The notes under the pieces: generated by a model
What the model was told of the DNA's origin: nothing
The model's input: only the letters and a program-made list of their open reading frames with translations
The model's database searches: none
Part shown: positions 37,286 to 51,600 of the stretch, one piece after another
Numbering within the stretch: position 1 is the stretch's first letter
Layout of the letters: every line of letters begins with the position of its first letter
Position numbers and translations under genes: made by a program
NCBI GenBank assembly: GCA_037447655.1
Contig: JBBHKE010001784.1
Location: 248,001-312,000, forward strand
DNA: 64,000 nt
Direction of reading: 5' to 3'
Source of the DNA: Zygnema cylindricum
Lineage: Eukaryota; Streptophyta; Zygnematophyceae; Zygnematales; Zygnemataceae

Positions 37286-38338
37286 TGAATCTCTGAGACC
37301 TCCATAGGTCCTCAAAAATGACATCTTGGAAGAAGCCTGTAGGATAAAACTGACCCCTTTGTGTTATAGCAATAATAACTGCTACCCTGGCAAAAAAACC
37401 CTTACCACCTTTACCCTTTTAAAGGCAAGACTCCCCTGAGTCGATAGCAAAAAGAATCTCTGAATTTGCTCCTCTGAATAGTAAGTTATGGAGGATCAAA
37501 TTTGACCTTTTGTACAAAAGCTCTGTGGGAGAGAGGGTCCTATCTACCAATTTTGTCTAAGTCCTATCTCTCTCACAAACTCTATCTACTGACGTACGGA
37601 CCAATCATATTACTCTTCCGTACACAAAAGTACAGCTGCGAGTGTACTTTCTGTTCGGATAATGTACGACATGCCTTAATGTCGACATGTGGTATTTCTA
37701 GATTTGCTCCCTTAATCCTTGGAGATGCCGCGATCCAATATTATTATGCCACGTGTCATCCGATGTGGCGATGACCATAAACTGCCGAAATCCTCTCACG
37801 GAATCTCTACACTCATCCCGGCCTTCTGATTAAATGCACATTTAATTGTAGTCGTAATAAATACCTCACGGTATTCGTTTCGCTATTGAAACAAATGCGA
37901 GGTACTTGTTTCATATCCGTATCGTAATATGTACTTCTTCATAACTGAACCTATGTATTCCGTATGCACTTCCCCTTAAATAAAATATCCTACATGGTAC
38001 GTTTAAATAATTATCAAACTCTATAGCATGTATCATTACTTATAGACCTAACGGATAAGATTACCGTCTACCGGTTATCTGCTGGCCGGCAGGTACCAGG
38101 ATCAAATCGTGGTTTCATCATTAAATCTTTTAGTAAATAAACTACCACTCAATAAATCAACTAATTCATTTCCCCTAAACCTCTCGATAGCCTAGGTAGC
38201 CATGGCTCTAGCTTCCTCTCCAATTTCTCAGTGACTGCGACAAGTGTGGGAGTTGGAGAGAGAAGTTAGAGATAGATGCCTCGGCATCTTTCTATTTAGA
38301 CCTAGAAAATACTTAAAAGAGAACCATCAATTTCTACA
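37286..38338 (-). mobile_element. Solo copia LTR, 1053 bp, with 5-bp target duplication
   Basis: Read on the minus strand it runs from TGTAGAAATTGATGG to GGTCTCAGAGATTCA (TG...CA). GTTAG at 37281-37285 is repeated at 38339-38343, so this is a complete insertion into the satellite. No internal region remains, as after LTR-LTR recombination. It contains the GTAC cluster and the ATTCGTTTC...GAAACAAAT hairpin shared by the other LTRs. Confidence 0.93.
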
Positions 38339-40704
38339 GTTAGGTAACAATTCTTATTAGCGCTATCCGTTTGTGTAAGTTAGGTTACAATTCTTGTAAG
38401 CGCTAACAGTTGGTGTAAGTTAGGTAACAATTCCTGTTAGCGCTAACACATTGTGTAGTTTAGATAACAATTCTTGTTAGCGCTAACAATTTGTGTACTT
38501 TGGGTAATAATTCATGTTAGCATTAACAGTTTGTGTAAATTTTGTTAGAATTCTTGTTAGCGGTAACAGTTTGTGTAAGGGTGATAACAATTCTTGTTAG
38601 CGCCAACAGTTTGTGTAATTTAGGTAATAATTCCTTTAGCGCTAACAGTTTGTGTAGTTTAGATAACAATTTATGTTAGCGCTTACAGTTTGTGTAATTT
38701 AGATAACAATTCCAGTTAGCGCTAACAATTAGTGTAATTTAAATGACAATACTTGATAGCATTAACTATTTTTGTAAGTTAGGTAACAATTCCTGTTAGT
38801 GCTAACAATTTGTGTAATTTAGATAACAATTCTTGTAAGCTCTAACATTTTTTGTAAATTAGGTAAAAATTCCTGTTAGCGCTAACTGTTTGTGTAAGTA
38901 AGGTAACAATTCTTGTTAGCGCTAACAGTTTGTGTAGTTTAGATAACAATTCTATTTAGCGCTAGAGTTTGTGTAAGTTAGGTAACAATTCTTGTTAGCG
39001 TTAACACATTGTGTAGTTAAGATAACAAATCCTGTTAGCGCTAACAGTTTTTATAAGTAAGGTTACAATTCTTGTTAGCGCTAACAGTTTGTGTAATTTA
39101 AATAACAATTCTTGTTAGCGCTAACACATTGTGTAGTTTAGATAACAATTCCCGTTACCGCTAACATATTGTGTAAGTTAGGTTACAGTTCTTGTTTGCC
39201 CTAACAGTTTATGTTAGATAGGTTACAATTCTTGTTAGCGCTAACAGTTTGTGTAAGTTAGGTAAAAATTTCTGTTAGCGATAAGAGTTTGTGTAGTTAA
39301 GATAACGATTCTTGTTAGCACTTTCAGTTTGTGTAAGTTAGGTACCAATTATTGTTAGCGCTTACAGTTTGTGTAAGTAAGGTAACATTTCTTGTAAGCG
39401 TTAACAGTTTGTGTGAGTTTGGTAATAATTCCTATCAGCGCTAACAGTTTGTGAAGTTTAGATAACAATTCCTGTTAGCGCTTACAATTTGTGTAGTTTA
39501 GATAACAATTTTTGTTCGCGCTAACAGTCTATGTAGTTTAGATAACAATTCCTGTTAGCCCTTAAAGTTTGTATAGTTTAGATACCAATTCTTGTTAGCG
39601 CTAACAATTTTTGTAAGTTAGGTAACATATATTGTTAGCGCAAACAGTTTTTGTAAGTTAGGTAACAATTCTTGTTAGCGCTAACAGTTTGTGTAAGTTA
39701 GGTAACATTTCTTGTTAGCGCTAACAGTTTGTGTAAGTTAGGTAACATTTCTTGTAAGCGCTAGCAGTTTGTGTAAGTTTGGTAACAATTCCTCTGAACG
39801 CTAATAGTTTGTGTAGTTTAGATAACAATTCCTGATAGCGCTTACAATTTGTTTAATTTAGATAACAATTCCTCTTATTAGCGCTAACAGTTTGTATAAG
39901 TTAGGTAACAATTCTTGTTAGCGCAAAGAGTTTGTGTTGTTTAAATATTAATTTATGTTATCGCTTACATTTTCTATAGTTTAGATAACAATTCATGTTA
40001 ACGCTAACAGTTTGTGTAAGTTAAGATACAATTCTTGATAGCGTTAGCAGTTTGTGTAATTTAGATAACAATTTTTGTTAGAGCTAATAGTTTGTGTAAG
40101 TTAGGTAACAATTCTTGTTAGCGCTAACAGTTTGTGTAAGTTAGGTAACAAATCTAGTTAGCGCTAACAATTTGTGTAAGTTTGGTTAAAATTATTGTTA
40201 GCGCTAATAGTTTGTGTAAGTCAGTTAACAATTACTGTTAGAGCTAACTGTTTGTGTAAGTTTGGTTTCAATTCTTCCCTAGAGCTAACAGTTTGTGTTA
40301 GTTAGGTAACAATTATTGTTTGCGCTAAAAGTATGTGTATGTTTGGTAACAATTCCCGTTAGCGCTAACTGTTTGTGTAAGATTTGTTTCAATTCTTGCT
40401 AGCGCTTTTAGTTTGTGTAAGTTAGGTAACAATTATCGTTTGCGCTAACAGTTTGTGTTATATAGATAACAATTCTTGTTAGCGCTAACAGTTTGTGTAA
40501 TTTAGATATCAATTATTGTTAGCGCTAACAGTTTGTGTAAGTTAGGTTACAATTCTTGTTAGCGCTAATAGTTTGTGTAAGTAAGGTAACAATTCATGTT
40601 AGCTAGCACTAACTGTTTGTGTAAGTTACTTAACTATTCCTGTTAGGGCTAACAATTTGTGTAATTTTGAAAACAATTCTTGTTATCGTTAACTGTTTCT
40701 AAAA
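38339..40704 (+). repeat. 40-bp satellite, block 2 (forward)
   Basis: Continuation of block 1 after the solo LTR, same orientation, about 59 units, ending at the assembly gap. Confidence 0.97.
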
Positions 40705-40783
40705 NNNNNNNNNNNNNNNNNNNNNNNNNNNNNNNNNNNNNNNNNNNNNNNNNNNNNNNNNNNNNNNNNNNNNNNNNNNNNNN
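40705..40783. other. Assembly gap (79 N)
   Basis: Run of N between forward satellite and copia pol. Satellite orientation differs on the two sides, so the join should not be trusted. Confidence 0.99.
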
Positions 40784-41600
40784 GCTTTGAGGTAACCTCA
40801 AAGATGAGTACGGAATGCGGGGGGCAAAAGGGTGTTTAACTCCAATGGAGTTTCGGCAGAAGTTAGAGGGAGAAGAGAGAGAACCAGGTGTTATTGTTAG
40901 CGAGTATTTAGAATCAGAGGAGAATGATCCTATGACAATAATACCTTATAGACAGATAGTGGGAAGCTTAATATACTTCATGAACTGTACCCGTCTTGAC
41001 ATTGCTACAGCGGTCGGGGTACTGAGTAGGAGTCTAGAAAATCCGAGAAAATATGATCTTGATGCAGCAAAGAGAGTCTTAAGATATTTGGCAGGAACTA
41101 AAGATCTCAAACTCACTGTAGGCGGAGGAGAAGTCAAGCTGCAAACATGGAGTGATGCAAGCTATGGCGACATGCCAAGCCGGAAATTCACCACGGGATT
41201 TGTTCTACAAATTGGGAACGGTACTTGTTGTTGGAGCAGCAAACTTCAAAAGGTTACAGCACAGTGGACAATGGAGTCAGAATATATGGCATCAAGCTTG
41301 GCCCTCAAAGAACTCTTATGGGTAAAATCCATGTTACAAGAACTAGGATACATGCAAGCTGGTCCACAGGTGATCTGGTGTGATAACCAGGCTGCCATTG
41401 CCATTGCTTCTAACTCGAGTCATCACTTCAAAAGCAAGCACATGGATGTACGATTACACTTTGTAAGAGAAAATGTGTTCTCTATAATGATTAAATTATG
41501 TTATTTGCCAGATGCAAAAATGATTGTTGATATGCTCACTAAAGCTCTTCCTGCTCCTAAGCTAAAGTACTGTAGGAACGCATTGGGATTGAAAGAATAG
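40784..41600 (+). pseudogene. Ty1/copia pol fragment (RT end and RNase H)
   Basis: Open reading to a TAG. It contains the end of reverse transcriptase (PYRQIVGSLIYFMNCTRLDI, then AAKRVLRYLAGT) and a full copia RNase H: WSDASYGD, MESEYMASS, WCDNQAAIAIA, KHMDVRLHFVRE and DMLTKALPAPKLKYCRNALG. The acidic catalytic residues are in place. The 5' part (gag, protease, integrase, RT palm with YVDD) is missing because of the gap. It is followed at 41746-41760 by the purine-rich AAAGCTTTAGGGAAG and an LTR, so it is the 3' end of an element. Confidence 0.92.
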
Positions 41601-41760
41601 TTTAATTATAGTAGTGCCATACTGCCACTTCGCGATAAGTCCACCATTGAGATGTAGTGGGACTGGGTGACTTGCTAATTGCAATACTGCTATGCTGCGA
41701 TGCAGAGCTAGTTTATCACCGCAGCTGCGCTGGTATACTGAGTCTAAAGCTTTAGGGAAG

Positions 41761-42445
41761 TGTTGTATTTTTGGAAAGCTTTCAGTCTCACCGCAGTAGC
41801 TCAGCTGCTATAGAGACAGAGGAGCGCAGCAACAGAGCAGCGCAGCAGCCGAGCAGCGCAGCAACAGAGCAGCGCAGCAGCCGAGCAGCGCAGCATCGAA
41901 GCTGCAACACAGACAGGACAACGCAACCACGATTAAATTTGATATGGTCCGTACGGACAACGCATCGTCTGATATTCTTAATATGATTCTATACAGGATA
42001 GAGCAACTGCCAGAGATATGATTCTAGTCAACTTAGTGGGTAACTCAGTGGTAACTTATTGGGTAACTCAGTGGTAGCTTAGTGATAGCTCAGTGGTAGC
42101 TTGACAGACTACTGGTAGCTTGGTGGTTTAACGTACCTCTCAAGTAAACTGGTGTAGCTAGTTCAACACAAGTGTAAGACTTAAGACTCAGAACATATCT
42201 TGTATCCAGACTTCCAAGTAGTAAAACTAGAGACAGTTTTTGGGAAACTTCTGAGTAATATTTCTTGAGTGTTGTCGAGTCAATTGTGCTGAAACTTTGG
42301 GAGTTGTCTGTGTTTATGCCACTCTATATTCTAATATAGTTTTGAGAGGTTTGAATGCTTGTTTAAGAATTGGTGAGCACTTTAAAACAGCTGTTTGGTA
42401 GGATTCTTGATAACGTCTGAGAGTGTAACATGTCTACTTCTACTA
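41761..42445 (+). repeat. Copia LTR (second family), plus strand
   Basis: Starts TGTTGTATTTTTGGAAAGCT directly after the polypurine tract. It contains a GCAGCGCAGCA/ACAGAGCAGC minisatellite (41820-41895) and a GGTAACTCAGTGGTAGCTT repeat (42040-42125). The 3' end is not exact; homology with the copy at 30925-31837 continues to the ATGTCTACTTC at about 42430 that probably starts gag. Confidence 0.7.
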
Positions 42446-42644
42446 CACCTTGAATCGTTATTAGCGTATAGAAAATATTAGTGTAAAGAAAAAATTAGCG
42501 TCATTCATTGTAATTTAGTGACAGGAGACGTGGCAGATTATGGTCCACGTCTTTCAATAGTGTAATTTATTATATTTAAGGTATCAATGTCAAAATTTTG
42601 GGGTGGCGATATAGCGTACATAAGGCTAATAACGATTCACGGTG
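42446..42644. mobile_element. TA-flanked MITE, 199 bp, nested in copia
   Basis: Ends CACCTTGAATCGTTATTAGC and GCTAATAACGATTCACGGTG, with TA outside both. It interrupts the start of gag of the copia element: the homologous sequence near 30920 runs straight through the same point. The interior has ACGTGGCAGATTATGGTCCA, the inverse of the copy at 479-672. Confidence 0.85.
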
Positions 42645-42687
42645 TACTACTGCTGCTCCTCCCCGTGCACCGGTGGTCGTAGAATAA

Positions 42688-45600
42688 CACTAACAGGAAT
42701 TGTTAATTTACTTTCTAAAATTGTTAGCGTTAATAAGAAATTTTACCAAAATTACACAAACTCTAAGTGCTAACAAGAATTTTAACATATCTTACACAAA
42801 CTGTTAGCGCTAACCGGAAGTGTTACCAAACTTACACAAATTATTAGCGCTAACAATAATTGTAACCTAATTTACACAAACTGTTATAGCTAACAAGAAT
42901 TGTTATCTAAATTGCACAAACTGTAAGCGCTACCACGAATTGTTATCTAAACTACACAAACTATTAGCCCTAAAAGGAATTGATACCTAAATTACACGAA
43001 TTTTTATTGCTAACAAAAATTGTTACCTAACTTACACAAATTGTTAGCGCTAACAAATATTGTAACCTAACTTACACAAACTGTTAACCCTAGTAATAAT
43101 TGTTATCTAAATTGCACAAACTGTAGCTCTACGGAATTGATAAGACTTACACAAATTAATGCTTAACAAAATTGTAACCTAATTTACGAAATTTACACAA
43201 CAAGAATTGCACCTAAATAGCAAGTGCATCTTTTAGAGGAATTGTTACCAACTTAACAAAATTGTCAACGCTAACAACAAATGTAACCTAACTGCAAATT
43301 TATAAGCTAATAAGATTTGTTATCTACCACAACTTAGCTGAACAAAATTATGTAACTTACTAAAATTTTAACGCTAAGAAGGAATTGAACTAACACACAA
43401 ACTGTTACGAACAAATTACATATTTAAACTAGAAAACTGTTAGAAACAAAAATTTTATCTAAACTACACAAATTGTAGCCTTTAAAAGAAGTTGTACTCT
43501 TACACAAATTGTTAACCCCTAAAGAAACTGTAACCTAACTTCAAACAAAAGCGCTAAAAGTATTTACCTAACTGGAATTTTACAAAGCAAAACCTAACCA
43601 AAACAGGTGAGCGTAGCTGTTATCTAAACTACAAGACTTTATGCAACGAATTGTTAACTAATCCAAAAATTGTTAGCGCTAACAGGAATTTTTACCAAAC
43701 TCACACAAACTGTAGCGCTAACAAGAATAATAACATATCTTACACAAACTGTTAGCGCTAACAAGAATTGTAACCTAAATTACAAAAACTATTAGCGCTA
43801 ACAATTATTGTTATCTAAATTACACAAACTCTTAGCGCTAACAGGAATTGTTATCTAAACTACACAAACTGTTAGCGCTAAAAGGAATTGATACCTAAAT
43901 TACACGAATTTTTATCGCTAACAAGAATTAAAACCTAACTTACACAAATTGTTAGTACTAACAAGAATTGTCACCTAACTTACAAAATTGTTTTGTCAGC
44001 GCAAATAAGAATTGTTATCAAAATTTCACAATTTTTTATCACTAACAGGAATTTTTACCTAACTTACACAAATAGTTAGCGCTAACAAGAATTGCAATCT
44101 AACTTACACAAAGTGTTAACGCTAAAAGGAATTGTTACCCAAATTACACAAATTGTTAAATCTAACATTAATTGTTATCTAAACTACACAATTTGTTAGC
44201 GTTAACAAGAATTGTTACCTAAATAACACAATCTGTTAGCGCTCACGCGAATTGTTACCTAAATTACATAAACAGTTAGCGCCAACAAAAATTGTAACCT
44301 GCCACAATAAAAACTCTAGAGAGGAGTGGAAAGAGAGGAGGAGTTAGGACTATGTTAGGAGAGAAGGAGATGGGATGAAGGAGGATAACAAAAATGGAGG
44401 AAGGATCATGACAAAATCCCACCCCTCCAGACTGCCACCGAGCCAAAAGAATCCTATTCAAAATAATAATAAACCGGTATCGCTAACAGGAATTGTTATC
44501 TTAACTTCACAAAGTGTTAGCACTAAAAGGAATTGAAACCTAAATTACACGAAATTTTATCGCTAACAAGAATTGTTACCTAAATTACACAAATTGTTAG
44601 TGTTAATAAGAATTGAAACCTAACTTACACAAATTAAAAGGGCTAAAAGGAAATTACACAAATTTTTATCGCTAACATGATTTGTAACCTAACTTACACA
44701 AACAGTAAGCCCTAACAAGAATTGTCACCTTACTCACAAAATTTATAAACGCTAATAAGAATTGTTATCTAAATTAAACAAACTGTTAGCGTTAACAAGA
44801 ATTGTTACCAAACATACACAAACTGTAAGCGCTAAGAAAAATTATAACCTAACTTACACAAACTGTTAGCACTAACAGGATTTGTTATTTAAACTACACT
44901 AACTGTTAGCGGTAACAAAAATTGTTATCAAAACTACACAAATTGTTAGCACTAAAAGGAATTGTTAACTAACTTACACAAACTGTTAGAGCAAACAGAA
45001 ACTGTAACCTTACTAACACAAACAGTTAGCGCTAGCAAGAATTGTTATCTAAACTAAAAAAATTGTTAGCGCTTAGAGGAATATTTCCCTAAATTACACA
45101 AACTGTTAGCACTAACAAGAATTGTAACCTATCTTACACAAACTCTTAGCGCTAACAGGAATTGCTACCTAAATTACAAAAACTATTAGCGCTAATAAGA
45201 ATTGTAACCAAACTTACACAAATTATTAGAGCTAACAGGAATTGTAACCTAAATTACACAAATTTTTATCGCTAACAGGAATTGTTACCTAACTTACACA
45301 AACTGTCAACGCTAACAAGAATTGTAACCTAACTAACACAAAGTGTTAATGCTAAAAGGAATTGCTACCTAAATTATAAAAATTGTTTAGCGGTAACAGG
45401 AATTGTTACCTAACTTACACAAACTATTGCCGTTAACAAGAATTGTAACCTAACTTACACAAAATTGTTAGCGCTAACAATAATTGTTATCTAAATTACA
45501 CAAACTAGGGCTAACAATAATTGTTACCTTAATTACACAAACTGTTAGCGCTCACAATAATTGTGAGTTAAATTACACAAACAAGTAGCGCTTACAAGAA

Positions 45601-48600
45601 TTGTAACCTAACTTACACAAAACTGTTAGCGCTAACAAGAATTGTTATCTAAATAACACAAACTGTTAGCGCAAACAAAAATTGTTACCTTACTTACACA
45701 AAATTTTCCGCTAAAAATTATTGTTATCTAAATTACACAAACTCTTAGCGCTAACAAAAAATGTTACCTAACTTACACCAATTGTTACCGTTAACAAGAA
45801 TTGTAACCTTACTTACACAAACTGTTAGCGCAAACATAAATTGTAACCTAAATAACAAAAATTGTTAGCGCTAACAAGAATTATAACCTTACTGACACAA
45901 ACAGTTAGCACTAACAGGAATTGTTAACTAACTTACAAAAATGTTTAGCGCTAACAAGAATTGTCACCTAACTTACAGAATATATAAGCGCTAATAAGAC
46001 TTATTATCTAAATTACACAAACAATTAGCGCTTACAAAAATTGTAACCTAACTTACACAAACTGTTAGCGCTAAGAAGAATTGTAACCTTACTAACACAA
46101 ACTGTTAACGCTAACAGGAATTGTTATTTAAACTACAAAAACTGTTGGCGTTGATAGGAATTGTTAACTAACTTACAAAAATTGTTAGCGCTAATAGGAA
46201 TTTTTACCTAAATTACACAAACTGTTACCCCTGACAAGAATTGTAACCTATCTTACACAAACTGTTAGCGCTAACAGGAAGTGTCACCTAAATTACAAAA
46301 ACTGTTAGCGCTAACAATTATTATTATCTAAATCACACAAACTGTTGAGGTAACGGAACTGTTACCAAACTTACACAAATTATTAGCGTTAACAAGAATT
46401 GTCACCTAATTTACACAATTTGTTAGAGCTAACAAGAAATGTTATCTAAATTTCTCAATTTTTTATCGCTAACAGGAATAGTTACCTAACTTACCCAAAT
46501 AGTTAGCGCTAACAAGAATTGTAATCTAACTTACACAAAATGTTAACGATAATAGGAATTGTTACCTAAATTACACAAACTGTTAGCGCGAACAGTAATG
46601 GTTAACTAACTTACACAAACTATTGCCGTTAACAAGAATTGTAACCTTACAGAAACTGTTAGCGATAACATAAATTGTAACCTGAATAACAAAAATTGTT
46701 AGCGTAAACAAGAATTCTAACCTTACTGACACAAACTCTTAGCGCTAACAAGAATTGTTAACTTACTTCCAAAAACTTTTAGCGCTAACAAGAATTGTCA
46801 CCTAAGTCATAGAATTTATAAGCGCTTATAAGAATTGTTAACTAAATTACACAAACCGTTAGCAAATAAAAGAATTGTAACCTAACTTACACAAATTGTT
46901 AGCGCTTAGAAAAATTGTAACCTGACATACACAAACTGTTAGCGCTATCAGGAATTGTTATTTAAACTACACAAACTGTTAGCGCTAACAAAAATTGTTA
47001 TATACACTACACAAATTGTTAGTGTTAAAAGGAATTGTTACCTAACTCACACATACTGTTAGCGCTAACAGAAAATGTAACCTAACTTACACAAACTGTT
47101 AGCGCTAACAGGAATTGTTATCTAAACTACAAAAACTATTGGCGCTAATAAGAATTGTTAACTAATTTACAAAAACTGTTAGCGCTAATAGGATTTTTTA
47201 CCTAAATTACATTAACTCATAGCGCTAACAAGAATTGAAACCTATCTTACACAAACTGTAAGCGCTAACAGGAATTGTTACCTAAATAAAAAAAACTATT
47301 AGCGCTAATAAGAGTTGATACCAAACTTACACAAATTATTAGCGCTAACAAGAATTCTAACCTAAATTACACAATTTTTTATCGCTAACAGATATTATTA
47401 CCTAACTTACACAAAACTGTTAGCGCTAACAAGAATTCTTATCTAAATTACACAAACTAGGGCTAACAAGAATTGTTACCTAAATTACACAAACTGTTAG
47501 CGCTCACAGGAATTGTTACCTAAATTTCACAAACAGTTAGCGCTAACAAGAATTGTAACCTAACTTACATAAAACTATTAGCGCTAACAAGATTTGTTAT
47601 CTAAATAACACAAACTGTTAGCGCTATCAAAAATTGTTACCTTACTTACACAAAATTTTTCGCTAACAATAATTTTTATCTAAATTGCACAAACTGTTAG
47701 CGTCAACAAAAATTGTTACCTAACTTACACCAATTATTACCGTTAAGAAGAATTGTAACCTTACTTACACAAACTGTTAGCGCAAAAATAAATTTTAACC
47801 TAAATAACAAAAAATGTTAGCGCTAACAAGAATTGTAACCTTACTGATAGAAATTGTTAGCGCTAACAGGAATTGTTAACTAACTTACAAAAATTTTTAG
47901 CGCTAACAAGAATTGTCACCTAACTTACAGAATATATAAGCTCTAATAATAATTGTTTTCTAAATTACACAAACCGTTAGCCCTTACAAAAATTTACATA
48001 ACTTACTAAACCGTTAGGAGCTAAGAGAAATCTATTAATTAGCAGTAACAAAAATTGCTATCTAAACTACAAATCTGGTTAACAAGAAGTTAATAATCCT
48101 AAAACTATTAGCATAATGATTTTACCTAAATAACACAAAATGTTACCTAAAAATTGTAACGTGATCTTACTTGTTAGCAGATTGTCAACTAAATTACAAA
48201 AACTGTTAGCGCTAACAATTATTGTTATCTAAATCAAACAAACTGTTAGCGTTAACAGAATTGTTACCAAACTTACACAAATTATTAGCATTAACAAAAA
48301 TTGTCACCTAATTTACACAAACTGTTAGAACTAAAAAGAATTGTTATCTAAATTTCACAATTTTTTATTGCTAACAGGAATTGTTACCTAACTTACACAA
48401 ATAGTTAGCCCTAACAAGAATTGTTACCTAAATTACCCAAACAGTTAGCACGAACAGAAATGATTACCTAACTTACACAAACTATTGCCGTTAAGAAGAA
48501 TTGTAACCTTACTTACACAAACTGTTAGCGCTAACATAAATTGTAACCTAAATAACAAAAATTGTTAGCGCTAACAAGAATTCTAACCTTACTGACACAA

Positions 48601-51600
48601 ACTGTTAGCGCTAACGGAATTGTTAACTTACTTCCAAACACTTTTAGCGCTAACAAGAATTCTCACCTAACTTACAAAATTTATAAGCGCTTAAAAGAAT
48701 TGTTATCTAAATTACACAAACCGTTAGCGCATACAAGAATTGTAACCTAACTTCCACAAACTGTTAACGCTAAGAGGAATTATAACCTTACATACACAAA
48801 TTGTTAGCGCTAACAAGAATTGTTATTTAAACTACAAAAATTGTTAGCGCTAACAAAAATTGTTATATAAACTACACAAATTGCTAGCGCTAAAAGAAAT
48901 AGTTACCTAACTCACACATTCTGTTAGCGCTAACAGAAAGTGTAACCTAACTTACACAAACTGTTAGCGCTAGCAAAAATTGTTATCTAAACTACAAAAA
49001 CTATTAGCGCTAGTAAGAATTGTTACCAAACTTACACAAATTATTAGCGCTAACAAGAATTGTAACCTAAATTACACAAAGTGTTAACTATAAAAGGAAT
49101 TGTTACCTAAATTACACAAACTATTGCTGTTAACAAGAATTGTAACCTAACTTACACAAACTGTAAGCGCTAAGAAGAATTGTTACCTTACACAAACTGT
49201 TAGCGCTAACAAGAACTGTTATTTAAACTACACAAACTGTTAGCGCTAACAAAAATTGTTATAAACACTACACAAATTGTCAGCGCTAAAAGGAACTGTT
49301 ACCTAACTCACACATACTGTTAGCTCTAAAAGAAACTGTAACCTAACTTAAACAAACTGTTAGCCCTAGCAAGAATTGTTATCTAAACTGAAAAAACTGT
49401 TGGCGATAACAGGAATTGTTAACTAACTTACACAAACTGTTAGCGCTAATAAGAATTTTGACCTAAATTACACAAACTGTTAGCGCTAACATGAATTGTA
49501 ACCTATCTTACACAAACTGTTAGCGCTAGCAGAAAGTGTCACCGATATTAAAAAAACTGTTAGCGCTAACAATTATTGTTATCTAAATCACACAAACTAT
49601 TAGCGATAACGAAATTGTTACCAAACTTACACAAATTATCAGTGTTAACAAGAATTGTCACCTAATTTACACAAATTGTTAGAGCTAATAATAATTGTTA
49701 TCTAAATTTCACAAATTTTTATGGCTAACAGGAATTGTTACCTAACTTACACAAATAGTTAGCGCTAACAATAATTGTAACCTAACTTACACAAAGTGTT
49801 AACGCTAATAGGAATTGTTACCTAGATTACACAAACTGTTAGCGCGAACAGGAATTGTCACCTAACTTACACAAACTATTGCCGTTAACAAGATTTGTAA
49901 CCTTACTTACACAAATTGTTAGCGCTAACATGAATTGTAACCTAAATAACAAAAATTGTTAGCGCTAACAAAAATTGTAACCTTACTGACACAAACTGTT
50001 AGCGCTAACATGAATTGTTAACTAACTTCCAAAAACTTTTAGCGCTAACAAGAATTGTCACCTAACTTACATCATTTATAAGCGCTAATAAGAATTGTTA
50101 TCTAAATTACACAAACCGCTAGCGCATACAAGAATTGTAACCTAACTTACACAAACTGTTAGCGCTAAGAAGAATTGTAACCTTACATACACAAACAGTT
50201 AGCGCTAACATGAATTGTTATTTGAACTACACAAATTGTTAGCGCTAAAAGGAATGGTTACCTAACTCACAAATACTGTTAGCGCTAACATAAACTGTAA
50301 CCTAACTTACACAAACTGTAAGCACTAGCAGGAATTGTTATCTAAACTACAAAAAAAGTTGGCGCTAACAAGAATTGTTAACTAATTTACAAAAACTGTT
50401 AGCGCTAATAGGAATTTTTACCTAAATTACACAAGCTGTTAACGCTAACAAGAATTGAAACCTATCTTACACAAACTTTTAGCTTTAACAGGAAGTGTTA
50501 CCTTAATTACAAAAATTGTTAGCGGTAGTAATAATTGTTATCTAAATTACACAAACTGTTAAAGCTAACAAAAATTGTTATCTAAATTACACAAAATGTT
50601 AGCGTTAAAAAGAATTGATACCTAAATTACACAAATTTTTATCGCTAACAAGAATTGTCACCTAACTTACACAAATTGTTAGCGCTAACAAAAAATGTAA
50701 CCTAACTTACACAAGTTGCTAACACTAACAATAATTGTTATCTAAATTGCACAAACTGTTATCTCTAATTGTAATTGTTACCTAACTTACACAAAGTGTT
50801 AGCGCTAAAAGAAATTGGAACCTAACTTACACAAACTGTTAGCACTAGCAGGAATTGTTATCTAAACTACAAAAACTGTTAGCGCTAACAGGAATTGTTA
50901 ACTAATTTTTAAAAACTGTTAGCGCTAATAGGAATTTTTACCTAAATTACACAAACTGTTAGCGCTAACAAGAATTGAAACCTATCGTACACAAACTCTT
51001 AGCGCTAACAATAATTGTTATCTAAATTATACAAACATTTAGCGTTAACGAAATTGTTACCAAACTTACACAAATTATCAGCGTTAACAAGAATTGTAAC
51101 CTAATTTACACAAATTGTTAGAGCTAACAAGAAATGTTATCTAAATTGCACAAAATGTTAGCGTTAACATGAATTGTTATCTAAACTACACAAACTGTTA
51201 GCGCTAAAAAGAATAGATACCTAAATTACACGAATTTTTATCGCTAACAAGAATTGTCACCTAACTTACACAAATTGTTAGCGCTAACAAATATTGTAAC
51301 CTAACTAACACAAACTGTTAACACTAACAATAATTGATATCTAAATTGCACAAACTTTTAGCGCTAACGGAATAGTTACCAAACTTACACAAATTATTAG
51401 AGCTAACAAGAATTGTAACCTAATTTACACAAATTGTTAGAGCTAACAAGAATGGGTACCTAAATTACACGAATTTTTATCGCTAACAGGAATTGTTACC
51501 TAACTTACACAAACTATCATCGTTAACAAGAATTGTCACCTAACTTATAGAAATTATATACGCTAATAAAAATTGTTATCTAAATTTCACAAGCTATTAG

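Noticed and set aside
48562-48750. 62-residue open frame in the satellite
   Set aside because: It translates five satellite units read through by chance; neighbouring units have stops.
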